A stretch of DNA of 64,000 nt from Ostrinia nubilalis. Lineage: Eukaryota > Arthropoda > Insecta > Lepidoptera > Crambidae. Location of the stretch: assembly GCF_963855985.1 (NCBI RefSeq), contig NC_087119.1, forward strand, positions 6,488,001 to 6,552,000. Direction: 5' to 3'. The notes below the pieces were generated by a model. The model saw nothing but the letters and a program-made list of their open reading frames with translations, ran no database searches and was not told the DNA's origin. Shown piece by piece: positions 43,150 through 54,261 of the stretch (position 1 is the first letter of the stretch; the number at the start of each line of letters is the position of its first letter). The translations under genes were made by a program, and so were the position numbers.

Positions 43150-43900
43150 GTGATTATGTATAACTTTGTACTAATGAGTTTCCTCGTTCATGCACTTGTA
43201 TAATTATATGATCCGACGGTCGTATCGCAAGGTCGTGCTTAATATACTGATTTGTTGCTATTGTAATTGTATAAAACAATGGAAAAACATAACCATCCTT
43301 CTTGCGCAGTCGGGTAAATAGCAATAGCGCACGCACTTTATATTTATAGTTTACGTAAGTTTGTATGTATTTTAAAACATAAAAGTAAACAAAATTTAAC
43401 AAAGTTTCAATTACTTGAGATGGCACCATACTCTACACGCATTGCTTCTAAATATGTACCTACCTATTGATAAAATACATAATATATCTACGGTGCTGCT
43501 GAGTCGCCTATTCACGCGTGTTCGGTGTTTTTAAAAATATTTTCATAGTAAACTGTACATTCGCTGATTGCATATTAAGGCTCACAAAGTGCACTGCTAA
43601 ATTATAATCAACTGGCCGACGAGGGTTCCTTTGCAGGCCTTCATAGCAAAATGTCTTTAGGATCCCCACGAAAAACGAAGCAAAATCTTTCTACGCTGTT
43701 TTTCGTTTGGGAACTAATTTAGCCCCCCAGCTGCCTTCAAATCTCAAAGCAGCGTCGGGTTTTACCTTTTGGTCAACACAAAATTATTGTTAGTGCTCAA
43801 ACGGGACTTTACGATCATTTTGATCGCAATAAGTAAAAAAACACGACGTGTGGGAACTGGGAACCCTTGCATTAATAAAACTGTCTGGCGCTTCAACTGA
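43150..43900. other. No feature recognised
   Basis: Open frames at 43154-43429 and 43762-44034 (minus) lack motifs; the latter runs into the hAT-like repeat. No exon recognised. Confidence 0.3.
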
Positions 43901-43917
43901 ATATTGAAGCTTATTTC

Positions 43918-45361
43918 TAGAGATGAAACGGATAGTTGTTTGGCCGGATACCGGATACCGGATATCCGGCCAGCTGCTAGGCCGGATAGCCGGATATCCG
44001 GCGGCCGGATAGTTGGCCCATTGTCTCGTTGCATGTCGTAACGATTTTAGCGTCGCACAGATGCTTTGAATGCGATCAGTGAGTCTAGTAGACTAGACAA
44101 GTCACACTTTTCGAAAATCGAATCCGTCCGAATCCGAATAGAATGTCAGATTTTGCAACTTGTCTAAGGGGCAGAATCAATGAAGAATGTTCACTAATTT
44201 TGTTTTTTTGCTTTCTGTATTATTTCGATACGTCGATTAGTTTCCAAGATAATGAATTTAAAAGGTGCGGGCGGCGGCCGGTCCGCCATTTTATGCGCGT
44301 GACGTCATATTATAGTGACTAGCTCAAATTTGTATGGATGGAATCTTGCAAGCTGAATTAAGACCCACTTCCGGACAACCGATTAAGCTGAAATTTCGCA
44401 TACACATGTAATTTGGATGACCATGCAATATTATGATGACATGGAGCTGATCTGATGGAGCTGGAAGGTGGCCATAGGAACTCCATAATAAAACGACTTA
44501 ACTCCATCGAGTTTGGGCTCGTTCGTTTTGTATTGACGAGTACTTCAATTCTATATAGTAATCAGGGTCTGATGATGGCTCAGGAAGGAACTTCGCAATA
44601 AAACGACACAATCGCATCAAGTTTGGGTTTGGTTCAATTTTAATTTCTGTGATGGGTCTGGGTGTTAATATGTATGTATTTACAGAAAAAAAATGTATTT
44701 AAGTATGTTTAAATCCGTTGTCAAGTGAGCGGACACTGTGAATGTACGTCACGCGGGGTCACGTGACCGTCGGCGGGACTCGATATTTAAGCGAACTTTG
44801 AATGCCTATAAAATCATAACTACTTGGTATTTTTGAATGAAATAAAAACAAATGTATTTGTATATGTAAAAGCTTAACTGTAACCAAGGTTTCAAGTGAT
44901 TTTGCATACCTAGTAACATTCTCAATTCGGGCGATACCGGTTGCCATCGTGTGTGTCATTGAATAGCGAAAATTAAATTAGTTTACTTGCTGCGTTATCT
45001 GACTGAAATACATCATGTCATCAGACCATGAGTGAAAAAAATCGCCTATTTTAATTGGTAATATTTCGACATTAACAGATATTTATGTATTCGTCATTAG
45101 AGTGAGTAGCCCAGAAAAATAAATTAGCATTATGAAAGGCTTTTTTGTAACTTTTTGGACTTTAAATAAAAGCCGTCATTATTATAAGCCATTTTATTGA
45201 TATTTACCTCAAAGATTAATGCATTTCACTTTATTTTCGTAGTTTTTTAATATCCGGTATCCGGCCGGATAGTGAGTTACTATCCGGTATCCGGCCGGAT
45301 AGTAAATTTAGGCCGGATATCCGGCCTACCGGATTGTTACCGGATATCCGTTTCATCTCTA
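43918..45361. mobile_element. hAT-like element with CCGGATATCCGG arrays, 8-bp TSD
   Basis: Ends TAGAGATGAAACGGATA and TATCCGTTTCATCTCTA, with exact TSD CTTATTTC (43910-43917 and 45362-45369). Both subterminal regions are arrays of the palindromic words GGCCGGATATCCGG and ATCCGGTATCCGGCCGG (43940-44015 and 45250-45345). The 1.2-kb interior has no transposase. Around 44470-44640 two related blocks share 'aataaaacgac' and 'atcgagtttggg'. Confidence 0.85.
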
Positions 45362-45610
45362 CTTATTTCTCATACAAAGAGGGTGTTACGTAGAGCGATT
45401 TAAATAATTTCCTTTTTGACCGACTTCAATAAAAGGAGGTTCTCATTTCGATTGGTTTCTTTATGTGTAGGTATGTGTTACTTACTTTTGCGTAAATTGT
45501 TACTCGTATTCGGTAAGCGTGTAACTCAGCCTTAAACAAACCGATGTATCATAACTTTTATAGTTTTTCTTTGAAAGTTCATGAAAAGTACCAAATTAGG
45601 TAGGTACCAT

Positions 45611-45755
45611 TGTTGTGTTCCGGCAGTTAGAGGTAAGATAGCCAGTTCCTCCGTAGTTGAGGATTCCGGGTGAAGCTCGCTTCCACCTTCGGCCTGATCG
45701 TCACTTACCATCAGGTGAGATACAGGCCAAGAGCTTCCTTGTTGTAAATAAAAAA
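45611..45755 (+). mobile_element. SINE 3' part (5'-truncated)
   Basis: From 'ttgttgtgttccggcagtta' through 'gccagttcctc', 'gattccgggtgaagctcg' and 'cttaccatcaggtgagata' to an A-rich tail. It matches 59051-59220 in reverse. Confidence 0.7.
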
Positions 45756-45868
45756 AATGAATTTTTCCAGATATAGTTTTAGAGCTTTTAGAGAGGGGTT
45801 GACGCCCGACTCCAGGCGCGTACCTACATAGCAGGGATGCTATGCCGACCCGTCAAAATCTAAGGCTG

Positions 45869-45945
45869 AGTTGTACCACCTTATTTTAACCGTAACTATA
45901 ATGATAACCGGTGTTTTTGTTTGGAGTTTGACTTTCATCAGGTAA
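45869..45945. repeat. 'GAGTTGCACCACCT' MITE fragment
   Basis: 'aaggctgagttgtaccacc', 'ccgtaacta' and 'gataaccggtgtttttg' match the left two thirds of 52655-52778. Confidence 0.55.
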
Positions 45946-46179
45946 ACTATACTTGTATACCCCATTATAGGTCTATGACTTTCACGACACCCTGTATATG
46001 GAATGGGAATGGAACATGAGAAACAAATGCAGAAAATTCAGGAAATACAGAGCGAGACAAACACTCGTGCGCATTCGACCGGCCAATTTCATCCCTCCAC
46101 TTACGTTCCGTTTCACTGGATACAATCACAACATGAAGCCTGCGATATTCTGGCGAATATTTCGAGTGCCCGCAGACTA

Positions 46180-46395
46180 CGACTTTTTATCGGCCAATAT
46201 ACGTTTCGACGGCAAAAAAGTTCTCGAGTGGCGACCACGAGCCGGAAGCCGTAGTGGGGGCAGGCCGCCCACTTGGTGGACCGACGATCTGGTGAAGGTC
46301 GCAGGAGGTGCCTGGATGCGGGCGGCGCAGGACCGGTCTTTGTAGAAAACCTTTCCAGCAGTGCACGTCTTTCGGCTGAAACGAACGAACGAGAC
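46180..46395 (+). pseudogene. RTE LINE C-terminus and 3' end, (GAAC)n tail
   Basis: The plus frame reads KVLEWRPRAGSRSGGRPP, TWWTDDLVKVAGGAWMRAAQ and DRSL, then a stop and the 3' text ('ttccagcagtgcacgtc', 'cggctgaaacgaacgaac'). This is the C-terminal tail of RTE ORF2. It is 5'-truncated. Confidence 0.8.
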
Positions 46396-46399
46396 GTTT

Positions 46400-46920
46400 C
46401 GATGAAGCCACGTCACATACCTACTAAAATTATGACTTACAAACCATAATAACATAAGGGAAGACGGAGAGAACAAACCACGAGAATTAATTTACCAGCC
46501 GAAGTAAAGCAAGAATCAGCTAGATTCCACACTCCGATCGGGCCGCGCACTTCTATCGAAATATCGTTGTATCTAGGCCACCAAAGTACGATGACTCCGG
46601 CGATTTTCGGCGCACCGATAACGAAACTAACGTTAGAGCTTTGTACAGTCGACGACACATCGGACTATACATTTTTGTTTCAAATTAGTACTTATTTCTA
46701 CTAGATAAAATGCCACAGTGTTCAGCTTAATGTGCGCTCAGTGCCATCCCAAATTCGACCATTCGATGACAGCGCCGAATATTTTATGACGCGAACGCAT
46801 GAATTTAAATAAACTGTTGCTGCGGCGAATACTTAGTGCGTTTGTCGTTTTTTTACATTTTTGACGTACCTACCAACACAACGGTATTTTTGGTATTAGC
46901 AGATTTAAAAAATTACTCAT
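46400..46920. other. No feature recognised
   Basis: No repeat family or exon recognised. Confidence 0.3.
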
Positions 46921-46924
46921 TACG

Positions 46925-47042
46925 ATGTTCGTTCGTTCGTTTCAACCAAATGACGTCCACTGCTGGACAAAGGCCTCCCCCAAGGTTTTCCACAATGAAC
47001 GGTCCTGCGCTGCCCGCATCCAGGCTCCTCCCGCGACCTTTA
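46925..47042 (-). pseudogene. RTE LINE 3' end, (GAAC)n tail
   Basis: Minus-strand copy: the tail 'cgttcgttcgtttcaacc' at the left is followed by 'tgacgtccactgctgga' and 'caaaggcctcccccaagg', then the coding remnant of VAGGAWMRAAQDRS. Cut at 47042 by the start of the next repeat. Confidence 0.75.
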
Positions 47043-47216
47043 CCAGTGTGTGTGTGGCGTGTGCTTACCATAAGTTTACGTTAGGTGTGCTCGCTAGTGA
47101 GTACGTCAAAAAATCTATGAAGATTTACCTACTTCTTGAAAGTAGCCGCTAGGGGTTTACGCAGTCGCTAGCGAGCACACGAAACGTAAACTCATGGTAG
47201 GGGCACTGGTAAGTAA
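47043..47216. mobile_element. MITE with ACCAGTG ends
   Basis: 'accagtgtgtgtggcgtgtg' then 'taccataagtttacg' mirrors 'cgtaaactcatggtaggggc' then 'actggt'. Inner 'tgctcgctagtgag' and 'ctagcgagcac' also pair. Related to 167-246. Confidence 0.6.
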
Positions 47217-47514
47217 GTAAATCGTAATTTACGATGTATACTTATACATTTTCGTGGGATGTGGAAAGGACAATGTTCGTTCTCCATACATTGTTCGCCT
47301 AAGAACCAACAATTTTGACATATTACTACCCGAAAGCGAAATAATACGATTCTGTGTGTAAGAACAATGATTCCTGATGGACACTTGCCATAAAATTAAT
47401 GATTAAGAATATTAAATCACAGCGATTTTATAATATGTCGTTTATGACAACATGGCGTCTAATGTATTGTGTGAATGTATGAACACCGATTCGCGAAAAA
47501 TGTTTTGTATTGTC

Positions 47515-47850
47515 GTCACGCCGAGTCGCAGCCAAATAGTATAAAATAATAGAACAAGTTTTAGAAATACAACTCGGCATTCCACTTTTATAATATGTCC
47601 ACATATTGCACGTAAATAAACAACATGAATCGTAGGTTGTTTCCACCCTTGTCATCTGACACATGAAATAAACTCCTATTGTATTATAGATATCGAAGCC
47701 GAATCGTATATAATAATAGAATGGGTTTTGGAGATCACTCGGGGTTCCACTTTTATAAAATACCTACATATTGCATAAAAATAACACGAATCATAGGTTT
47801 CTTTTCACCATTTACATCTGACACGAGATAACAAACTCCTATCTCCATGA
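47515..47850 (+). repeat. Diverged tandem duplication, about 165-bp unit
   Basis: 47515-47680 and 47690-47850 share 'ataataatagaa', 'ttccacttttataa', 'acatattgca', 'aacacgaatcataggt'-like text, 'catctgacac' and 'aaactcctat' in the same order. Not part of any family I know. Confidence 0.65.
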
Positions 47851-48282
47851 CTACCGTCGTAGTCTATGCCAAAGACTACAATATTTTAAGCAAGAAGTTT
47901 CAAACCTTAGCGGCTACAGTAACCCCTGGGCCACATACATCGTGATAACATTCGGTCGACACCGGAACGAAGTTTTGCGATTATGCAAAAAAGCACCGTA
48001 TTCTAGTGCGGCTATATCACGTTCAACCGGGGTTTTAATTCGACTAAAGTCCTGACTAAAGACTGGAAGAAAATACGCCGCATTGTATGAGCACTTCGTG
48101 TTCGTTAAAGCGGCTTCAGATCTAGAGCCTACATAGTTTTCTTGCCAATAATATCCGCAAGTAGCGCTGCATGATCTTTACAACAAAAACAGCAATAGTT
48201 ATTAAGGTGCCAACATTATATGATTACTTTGGCACGGTATTATACACGTTCGAAGATTTGTCATTTTCATTCATTTCATCAT

Positions 48283-48450
48283 CATCATCATCATCATTTC
48301 AGCCACAGGACGTCCACTGCTGAACAAAGGCCTCCCCCAATGACTTCCACATCGCACGGTTGGTAGCGGCCTGCATCCAGCGCCTTCCCGCTACCTTTAT
48401 CAGGTCGTCGGTCCACCTTGTGGGTGGACGTCCCACGCTGCGTTTTCATT
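48283..48450 (-). pseudogene. RTE LINE 3' end, (ATG)n-type tail
   Basis: A 'catcatcatcatcatcat' tail, then 'ttcagccacaggacgtccac', 'ggcctcccccaatgac' and coding remnants 'AATNRAMWKSLGEAF'-like, ending 'cctgcatccagcgcc..ccacgctgcgttttc'. Same tail type as 29174-29430. Confidence 0.75.
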
Positions 48451-48825
48451 CATTTATTATTTTCTTAAAGTGCCGGAAAAAAAATAGTTTCTAGCTGTCC
48501 CAGCAACTTCGTCAATAAAAAGTTGTCTTGTCTTATCTTTAAAATCGTAATATTAATTTCTGAACGTATCCTGTTTGACACCTAGTAATATTATTTGACA
48601 TAGCTGGCTCGGCGAATTTCGGCAAATTAATTTTGACATTGCAGAATATGACTTTTGATAGGTTTATCATAGAATTCGGCGGGGATATCCTCACGGAGGA
48701 AGTTCGAAAAATGGCGGAACAAGATCTTATAATAATGCAAGGCCGAAGCTGTAACGCGCGTGCTCCTACGTGTAATCCGGCGAGTATACAATAAATAGTA
48801 ATGTCTGGTAAATAGTGGTAATACG

Positions 48826-49080
48826 TATCGTTCGTTCGTTCGTTTCAGCCGAAAAGACGTCCACTGCTGGACAAAGGTCTCCCCCAAGGATTTCCACGAA
48901 GACCGATCCTGCACCGCTCGCATACAGGCACCTCCCGCGACCTTCACCAGATCGTCGGTCCACTTAGTGGGAGGCCTGCCCACGCTACGTCTTTCGGCTC
49001 GTGGTCGCCACTCAAGAACTTTCCTGCCCCAGCGGCCATCAGCTCTACGAGCTATGTGCCCCGCCCCGTATATGTCTATA
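48826..49080 (-). pseudogene. RTE LINE C-terminus and 3' end, (GAAC)n tail
   Basis: The minus frame reads GRPPTKWTDDLVKVAGGACM, RAVQDRSSWKSLGETFVQQW and TSFRLKRTNE, running into the tail at 48828-48845. Upstream coding is visible to about 49080 ('gggcacatagctcgtag'). Confidence 0.8.
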
Positions 49081-49289
49081 TGCGCTACGATTACAGGGTA
49101 TCATTTTGCATAGTCGCAAGACTTCACTCCGCTGCTGTCAAATCAATGTCGCATAATGTTATCGCAATGTGTGTGGCCCTTGGCCAAATCACAGAAGCCT
49201 ATGCGAAGAAAGAGCACTTGAATGACAATGAAAATCAGGGTTACCATTTTGTAAGATCTCCTCACTATTGAGGGTAACAAAGTAACATT

Positions 49290-50320
49290 AATAATCTAGC
49301 CATTAATTACATTTATTACCTATACGAGAAAGTAAAGCAACATGCGGTTTTATTTTAATTTGTAAAATATTTGTAACAGTTTGTTCTAAGTTTAGTTTTA
49401 CAACAGTATTGCTGTTTCAGCTGTCACTGTGAAGCTTTGGGAAAATAAATAAATAGAAAAAATATTAACATAAATATTTATTTAAGTTTTTATGTTCATT
49501 ATCATATTTTATGCCAATTTAAGTTACACTGTGTGACAGTCTTTGACACTAAACAAACTCTTCAGCTTAATAATACCTACCTACAGGGCGTTTTTATAGT
49601 TACTCTTGCTGATGAAACAAGAAGGGTTGATTCTACTACTGAAATACAACTACTTTTCTTACAGGACCAATATCAAATTCTCAAAAAAAATCACATCCTC
49701 GTGATGGTGATAATTTCTATGGAGAGGTTTTTTTTTTATATTCGGTTTCTTGGGATAAGTTATTCCATTTGAGCAGTAGAATTAATCCTTTTTATTTGAT
49801 CACATATAAAAATAACACAAGTTTTTAGGAAAACTTCTTCTTTGGTATGGTATCACCACGGAGTTATAATGGCGGCAACTCTGTATCACTGACTTGTAAC
49901 TTTCAAACAGTATGAATAATAAGGGCACCACATTGGTTTTTTTTCTGAAAAAAGGCTTTCACTTTTAGTACTAACCCTTTAGCACTATTTCATTGAAATA
50001 AAAATACAATAAACGCACAGAAGACTGAAATTGAGTCAACTGACGTGACATTTATAATTTGTTGACATTATGACAGTTTGACAAGACTAGGGATTGAAAA
50101 AGTTTTAATTGAAAAAGTAAAATGACAATTTATTAAAACGATTCACAAGGATATAATCGATTAAAAATATTTATAAAATGTTCTGATACTTGCCTGAAGC
50201 GATTATCCAATCCTGGTTTCTACTGAAAAACTACCTCGTGGCAAGATTTTAATAAAATAATAAAATCTTTATCTTCTCTTTTACAATCTATAAAAGTTCA
50301 TTTGGTCTATTATTATACAT
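49290..50320. other. AT-rich stretch, nothing recognised
   Basis: A 79-codon frame at 49533-49772 has no motif. Nothing else noted. Confidence 0.35.
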
Positions 50321-50328
50321 GTGCTATG

Positions 50329-50517
50329 AATGAGGGTTTTCGCGATTGAAAAATCCGCGAGATGGCAATACGTAGACGCGAGGTCCAAATGCTGCATGAT
50401 TGGTGGATTTTGACATATCTGTCAATGTCATGTCAAAAATAACCAATCATGCAGCATTTGGACCTCACGTCTACGTATTGCCATCTGGCGGATTTTTCAA
50501 TCGCGAAAACCCTCATT
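50329..50517. mobile_element. Near-perfect foldback MITE (AATGAGGGTTTTCGCG)
   Basis: Arms of about 70-75 bp: 'aatgagggttttcgcgattg', 'aaaaatccgc', 'gatggcaatacgtagacg' and 'aggtccaaatgctgcatgat' are all repeated in reverse complement to 50517. The loop of about 45 bp is itself built of 'tgacatatctgtcaatgtca'. Flanking 'ctatg' is also mirrored just outside, so the exact boundary is uncertain. Confidence 0.85.
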
Positions 50518-50529
50518 GGCATAGATTAT

Positions 50530-51840
50530 GAGAGACTGGCAACTATACTAGGTTGATATATGTTTCTCTCACTTCAACTGGCATTGGATTCAACATCGGA
50601 TTCCGACACTTTTACAGTTATGATACCATGAATATCAGTTTATGGTCCTAATTATTTTTATTTTATTTACGACCTTCGACCAGTTGGACACTTTAGATAG
50701 CTTCTTGTAATAGTGTCAATATCTTTTTAGCTTTTAACGCAAATCTAGTCTTCAAAGCAGTTTAATCGATTTATTTTATTTTCAAAATCAATATTTTATT
50801 GTCTATGATGGCCGCAGGAACATCACTATACATGAACTCCCAGCAATAAAGTACGGTAATGCCTCGTACAGATTTTATCGGCAAAAATTATGGAACTTGA
50901 TAGGTTTTAGACCATGCCACGCACCAAAACGTCCGGAAGTTGTAATAGTATTATAGAATAAACGTTAAAAGACTTATTTATTTAATTTTTCAATGCTTAA
51001 GTGTCCATTAGAATGAAAGGGTGCTTAATGTATTAAAAAAATTAGAAAATAATTATGATGGGTTAATGTTTTTGGGCGGTTTTTTAGGCGATTTCTGACA
51101 ATGTCCTTTTTCAACAAAAGAAAGGTGTGTATTGGATCTCTTACTTGTATGGAGTTAAGTAAGATACCTACATAGGTACTAGTAAATAATAAATTACTTA
51201 TTTTTTTGTAACTTTGTTTCAGTTAGTCTACAATTAACTTACTTTTTTCTGCGCGCGCGTAAGAAACCGCAGTAAAATATTAATTCCAACTAGAATGCTA
51301 GATTGATAATTTCCAACTTGTCCCTTTTTACGTTATTAGTGTCCATATCCATGTAAGTTGGCATTAAATCACATCACGTTACTTTTATTTAAGTTAATAA
51401 ATGTCATTTTCCATCCGAAACGCGGGGAATAAATTGTACTACCTAGTTGACTCGCTGTAATTTGGACTGCGGACAGTGCGGACTTCATACCTACCAGCTT
51501 TGATGCACTACGTTTGTGCAATTTGCCCTAACTAGTTTAATTAATGTTTGCATAACTCTCTTTGTACTGGATAGTTTCTGAAATGAACCCGTAAATATTC
51601 CCCTATTTGCTCAACTTGGACTAATTTAATCATTCTTCCAGTCTGCTCTTTGATGTATCTTTTCGTTATTGGCTCCGAAAATTCCGGAAACCAATACCTT
51701 TAAATGAATATTTTTAAATGAATAGGCTAGTTGTTGATTTAACTTTATGTAATTGAAAGATAATTGAAATTTTAAAGATATTTTTAAAGATCAATTACTA
51801 TTAAATCCTAATTTAGATTAGGTAGCTAGGTAGGTACCTA
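50530..51840. other. AT-rich stretch, nothing recognised
   Basis: No exon, RNA gene or repeat family was recognised. 'gtaggtacctacctac' motifs occur at the right end. Confidence 0.35.
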
Positions 51841-51845
51841 CCTAC

Positions 51846-52040
51846 ATTACATCCTTGTAAATGCGAAAGTTTTTATGGATTTTAACATGTTTGTTACTCG
51901 TTCACGCAAAAACTACTGAACGGATTTTAATAAAACTTAACAGTATATTAATACTGTAATCACCAGATAACCATATGCTATAATTCATAATGATCTGTGT
52001 CAAATTTTATTTCACGCGGGCGTAGCCGTGCAAAAGCTTG
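51846..52040 (+). mobile_element. Helitron-like element (Lep1 type), decayed 3' end
   Basis: 'tgtaaatgcgaaagtttt', 'gtttgttactcgttcacgca', 'actactgaacggattttaat', 'ccatatgctataattcat' and 'ttcacgcgggcgtagccg', then 'caaaagcttg' in place of the terminal CTAG. Confidence 0.6.
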
Positions 52041-52044
52041 CAAA

Positions 52045-52650
52045 ATTTTTCGGAAATAATTTACTCAAAACTTGTCACAGTAGGTACTTACAGTAATCTG
52101 TACTTGGAACATAATGGGTACCTAGATACTAAAAATAGGAAACTATAAATCGTTGCCTAATTTGCTAGTAGTACCTAACTGTCAGCTACCTACTGTGGAA
52201 GTAAGTAGGTACTTAGTTTATTTCCAAATGTTTATTAGTTTATTCCCAAATGCTATAGAATATCCGTTACCAACCCAAGTACAGTCGTCAGTAAAAGTAC
52301 AAAATAATCTACCAATGAGAGAGACGTCAGATGTACCAATAAAATATGTCATCATTTCAGCAGACGATGTCTCATTGAGTGCAGGATACAAAAATACAGT
52401 TTTCATAACGCGGCTGGCTGCCAGCCAACTGCATCAACCATCAGCTCCTGCGTCACAGCCCATATGATAATTACTCAGAATTCAATGGAAACCGGACCTT
52501 GTGTATTACACAGCAAAGACTATTTCTTCTACTAATATACATAGATACAGATTTTGAGATTTTCTCTACTACGAGGAAAATATCAATTTTATCTATCGTC
52601 GGTAGGTACTGCCCGTCCGTAACAGTTGTCTTTTTTCGATGTCAATTCCA
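52045..52650. other. No feature recognised
   Basis: A 104-codon frame (52153-52467, plus) has no recognisable domain or initiation context. AT-rich. Confidence 0.3.
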
Positions 52651-52654
52651 CACT

Positions 52655-52778
52655 TAGGGTGAGTTGCACCACCTAACTTTGACCGTAACTATGTCGATAA
52701 CCGGTGTTTTTGTATGGAGTTTGACAGATTTTTGACGTTTGTCAAAGTTAAAGTAAGATGGTGCAACCCAGCCTAAGG
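52655..52778. mobile_element. 'TTAGG..GTTGCACCA' MITE, copy 1
   Basis: 'tagggtgagttgcaccacct' is mirrored by 'gatggtgcaacccagccta'; 'aactttga' and 'tcaaagtt' extend the arms. The centre is 'gataaccggtgtttttgtat'. Related copies: 53346-53458, 45869-45945 and 61940-62085. Confidence 0.7.
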
Positions 52779-52823
52779 GTTGCCAGGTGTCCGGCTTTAG
52801 CCGGACATGTTTGGCTTTTTTTT
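52779..52823 (+). mobile_element. hAT-like element fragment (TAGGGTTGCCAGG family)
   Basis: 'gggttgccaggtgtccggct' then 'ttagccggacatgtttggct' equals the left end of 14007-14218. It is interrupted by the mariner-like element. After that element 'cttgtcc' (53306-53312) may be its continuation. Confidence 0.6.
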
Positions 52824-52828
52824 ATGTA

Positions 52829-53303
52829 CAGTCGCGGAATGAAAAGGTTCGTCACCTTAGTGTCGGTTTTCGCTTGCACTAGGTACTGTAAGAGTCAAAC
52901 CTGCCAACATAACAGTGCAAGAAACAGTGCTGCTAACATTTAAATAAATATGACGTTTGCTAACGAATAAGGTTTTGCTTGTTTATTTTTCTATCCCATC
53001 AGTGCAATGCAATGATGACATTGACCAATAAAATTGACAATAGTTTTTTTATTTAATAGGAATAATAATGGCAGGTTGAACCAACAAGAAGGTTTTACTT
53101 TATCAATCATAATAATCTTCTTGACAAGATAAATCGTCAAACAACTTTGATCTGAATAATTTTGAACTTTACTGACGAACAGTTAAAGATTATTTTCTCT
53201 AACTCGAGATTATTCTGTAACATAGTTTTAAAAGGTAATAAGTGCTCGCGATTCGTTGAAGGAATCAATTTGAAAACTGAAGAACCTTTTCATTCCGTGA
53301 CTG
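52829..53303. mobile_element. Mariner-like MITE with TA duplication
   Basis: Ends CAGTCGCGGAATGAAAAGG and CCTTTTCATTCCGTGACTG, flanked by TA (52827-52828 and 53304-53305). TACAGT-type ends and a TA TSD are the signature of Tc1/mariner elements. 475 bp without transposase. Confidence 0.7.
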
Positions 53304-53345
53304 TACTTGTCCCCCCAAATATTTTCTTGTCTTTTTAAAACACTC

Positions 53346-53458
53346 AGGCTGAGTTGCACCACCTAACTTTAACGGTAACTGTGACGATAACCGGTGCTTT
53401 TTGTATGGAGTTTGACAGCTTTTTAAAGTTAAAGTAAGATGGTGCAACCCAGCCTAAG
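53346..53458. mobile_element. 'GTTGCACCA' MITE, copy 2
   Basis: 'caggctgagttgcaccacct' is mirrored by 'gatggtgcaacccagcctaa', with 'gataaccggtgctttttgta' in the centre. Very close to 52655-52778. Confidence 0.7.
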
Positions 53459-53696
53459 CGTGTAATTTATATTATTATGGGGGTTAGTATAAACATTTTA
53501 GCAAAAATACATTAGTATTTAAAGCGTTTTCATATTATCATGTGTTTTCGGAATAGCCACATGATATCCCAAAGTCCATTTCTCTGTTCGGCCTTACAAA
53601 CGTGGCTGCATCTGCATACAGTTTCGGCGGCCATTTAATATTCATACGAAAGCCGATTAATATGAATGACGGTTCATCCGGCATCGCGCTCGAACC

Positions 53697-53910
53697 CAGT
53701 GCCGTAACTAGCCTTTTATGCGCCCGGTGCGAGAAATATAAAAAAATGTAACCTTTTTGAATAAAAAGTAACCTTCTACGGGGGGGGGGGGGGGGGGGGT
53801 GCGGAGCGTGCATGAAACAAAACTATATACTGGTCTGGTCATTTCTGCGCCCCTCCATGGTCTGCGCCCTGTGCCTGGGCACCGCTGGCACCGCCCTAGT
53901 TACGGCACTG
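53697..53910. mobile_element. hAT-like MITE, TSD CTCGAACC, with a G20 run
   Basis: Ends CAGTGCCGTAACTAG and CTAGTTACGGCACTG; exact 8-bp TSD CTCGAACC (53689-53696 and 53911-53918). The interior has an uninterrupted run of 20 G at 53780-53799 and 'ggcaccgctggcaccgcc' near the right end. No coding. Confidence 0.85.
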
Positions 53911-53987
53911 CTCGAACCAGCCGAGTTGACTTTCGTAAATTTCTAAAACTACGCTTTTAAATCGCGGTAGACAAAGTAGGTACGTAA

Positions 53988-54137
53988 GCGCCAATGTTAA
54001 CTGGATTAATGAGCAGGTCGCAAAGACGCTGTTCTTTGCAACAACATGATCATATTTTGCGAACTGTGTTGTGTGTTACTTATTAATGTACATACCATCA
54101 GCCCCTTCTTACACAGACGGAAATGTCAAACTATACC
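53988..54137 (+). repeat. Interspersed repeat A, copy 5
   Basis: 'gcgccaatgttaactggatt', 'ggtcgcaaagacg', 'tgcaacaacatgatca', 'gaactgtgttgtg' and 'atcagccccttcttacacag'. The middle block with 'gagctac' is missing. Confidence 0.55.
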
Positions 54138-54144
54138 TGGGTCA

Positions 54145-54238
54145 CCCTGGGTGATATCACCTAGGTGAACAAAGTAGATTTTTAGTGTCCTCATTTCACC
54201 TCGGAACCATTTCACCCAGGTGATATCACCCAGGTGAA
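54145..54238. repeat. Palindromic TTCACCTAGGTGATATCA repeats
   Basis: Two boxes, 54145-54169 and 54211-54238, are each built of 'caccyaggtgatatcaccyaggtg'-type palindromes in which TGATATCA is central. The second box is an almost perfect 28-nt palindrome. Origin unknown. Confidence 0.65.
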
Positions 54239-54261
54239 TTGAGCGGACTAAAGCAGTCGCC

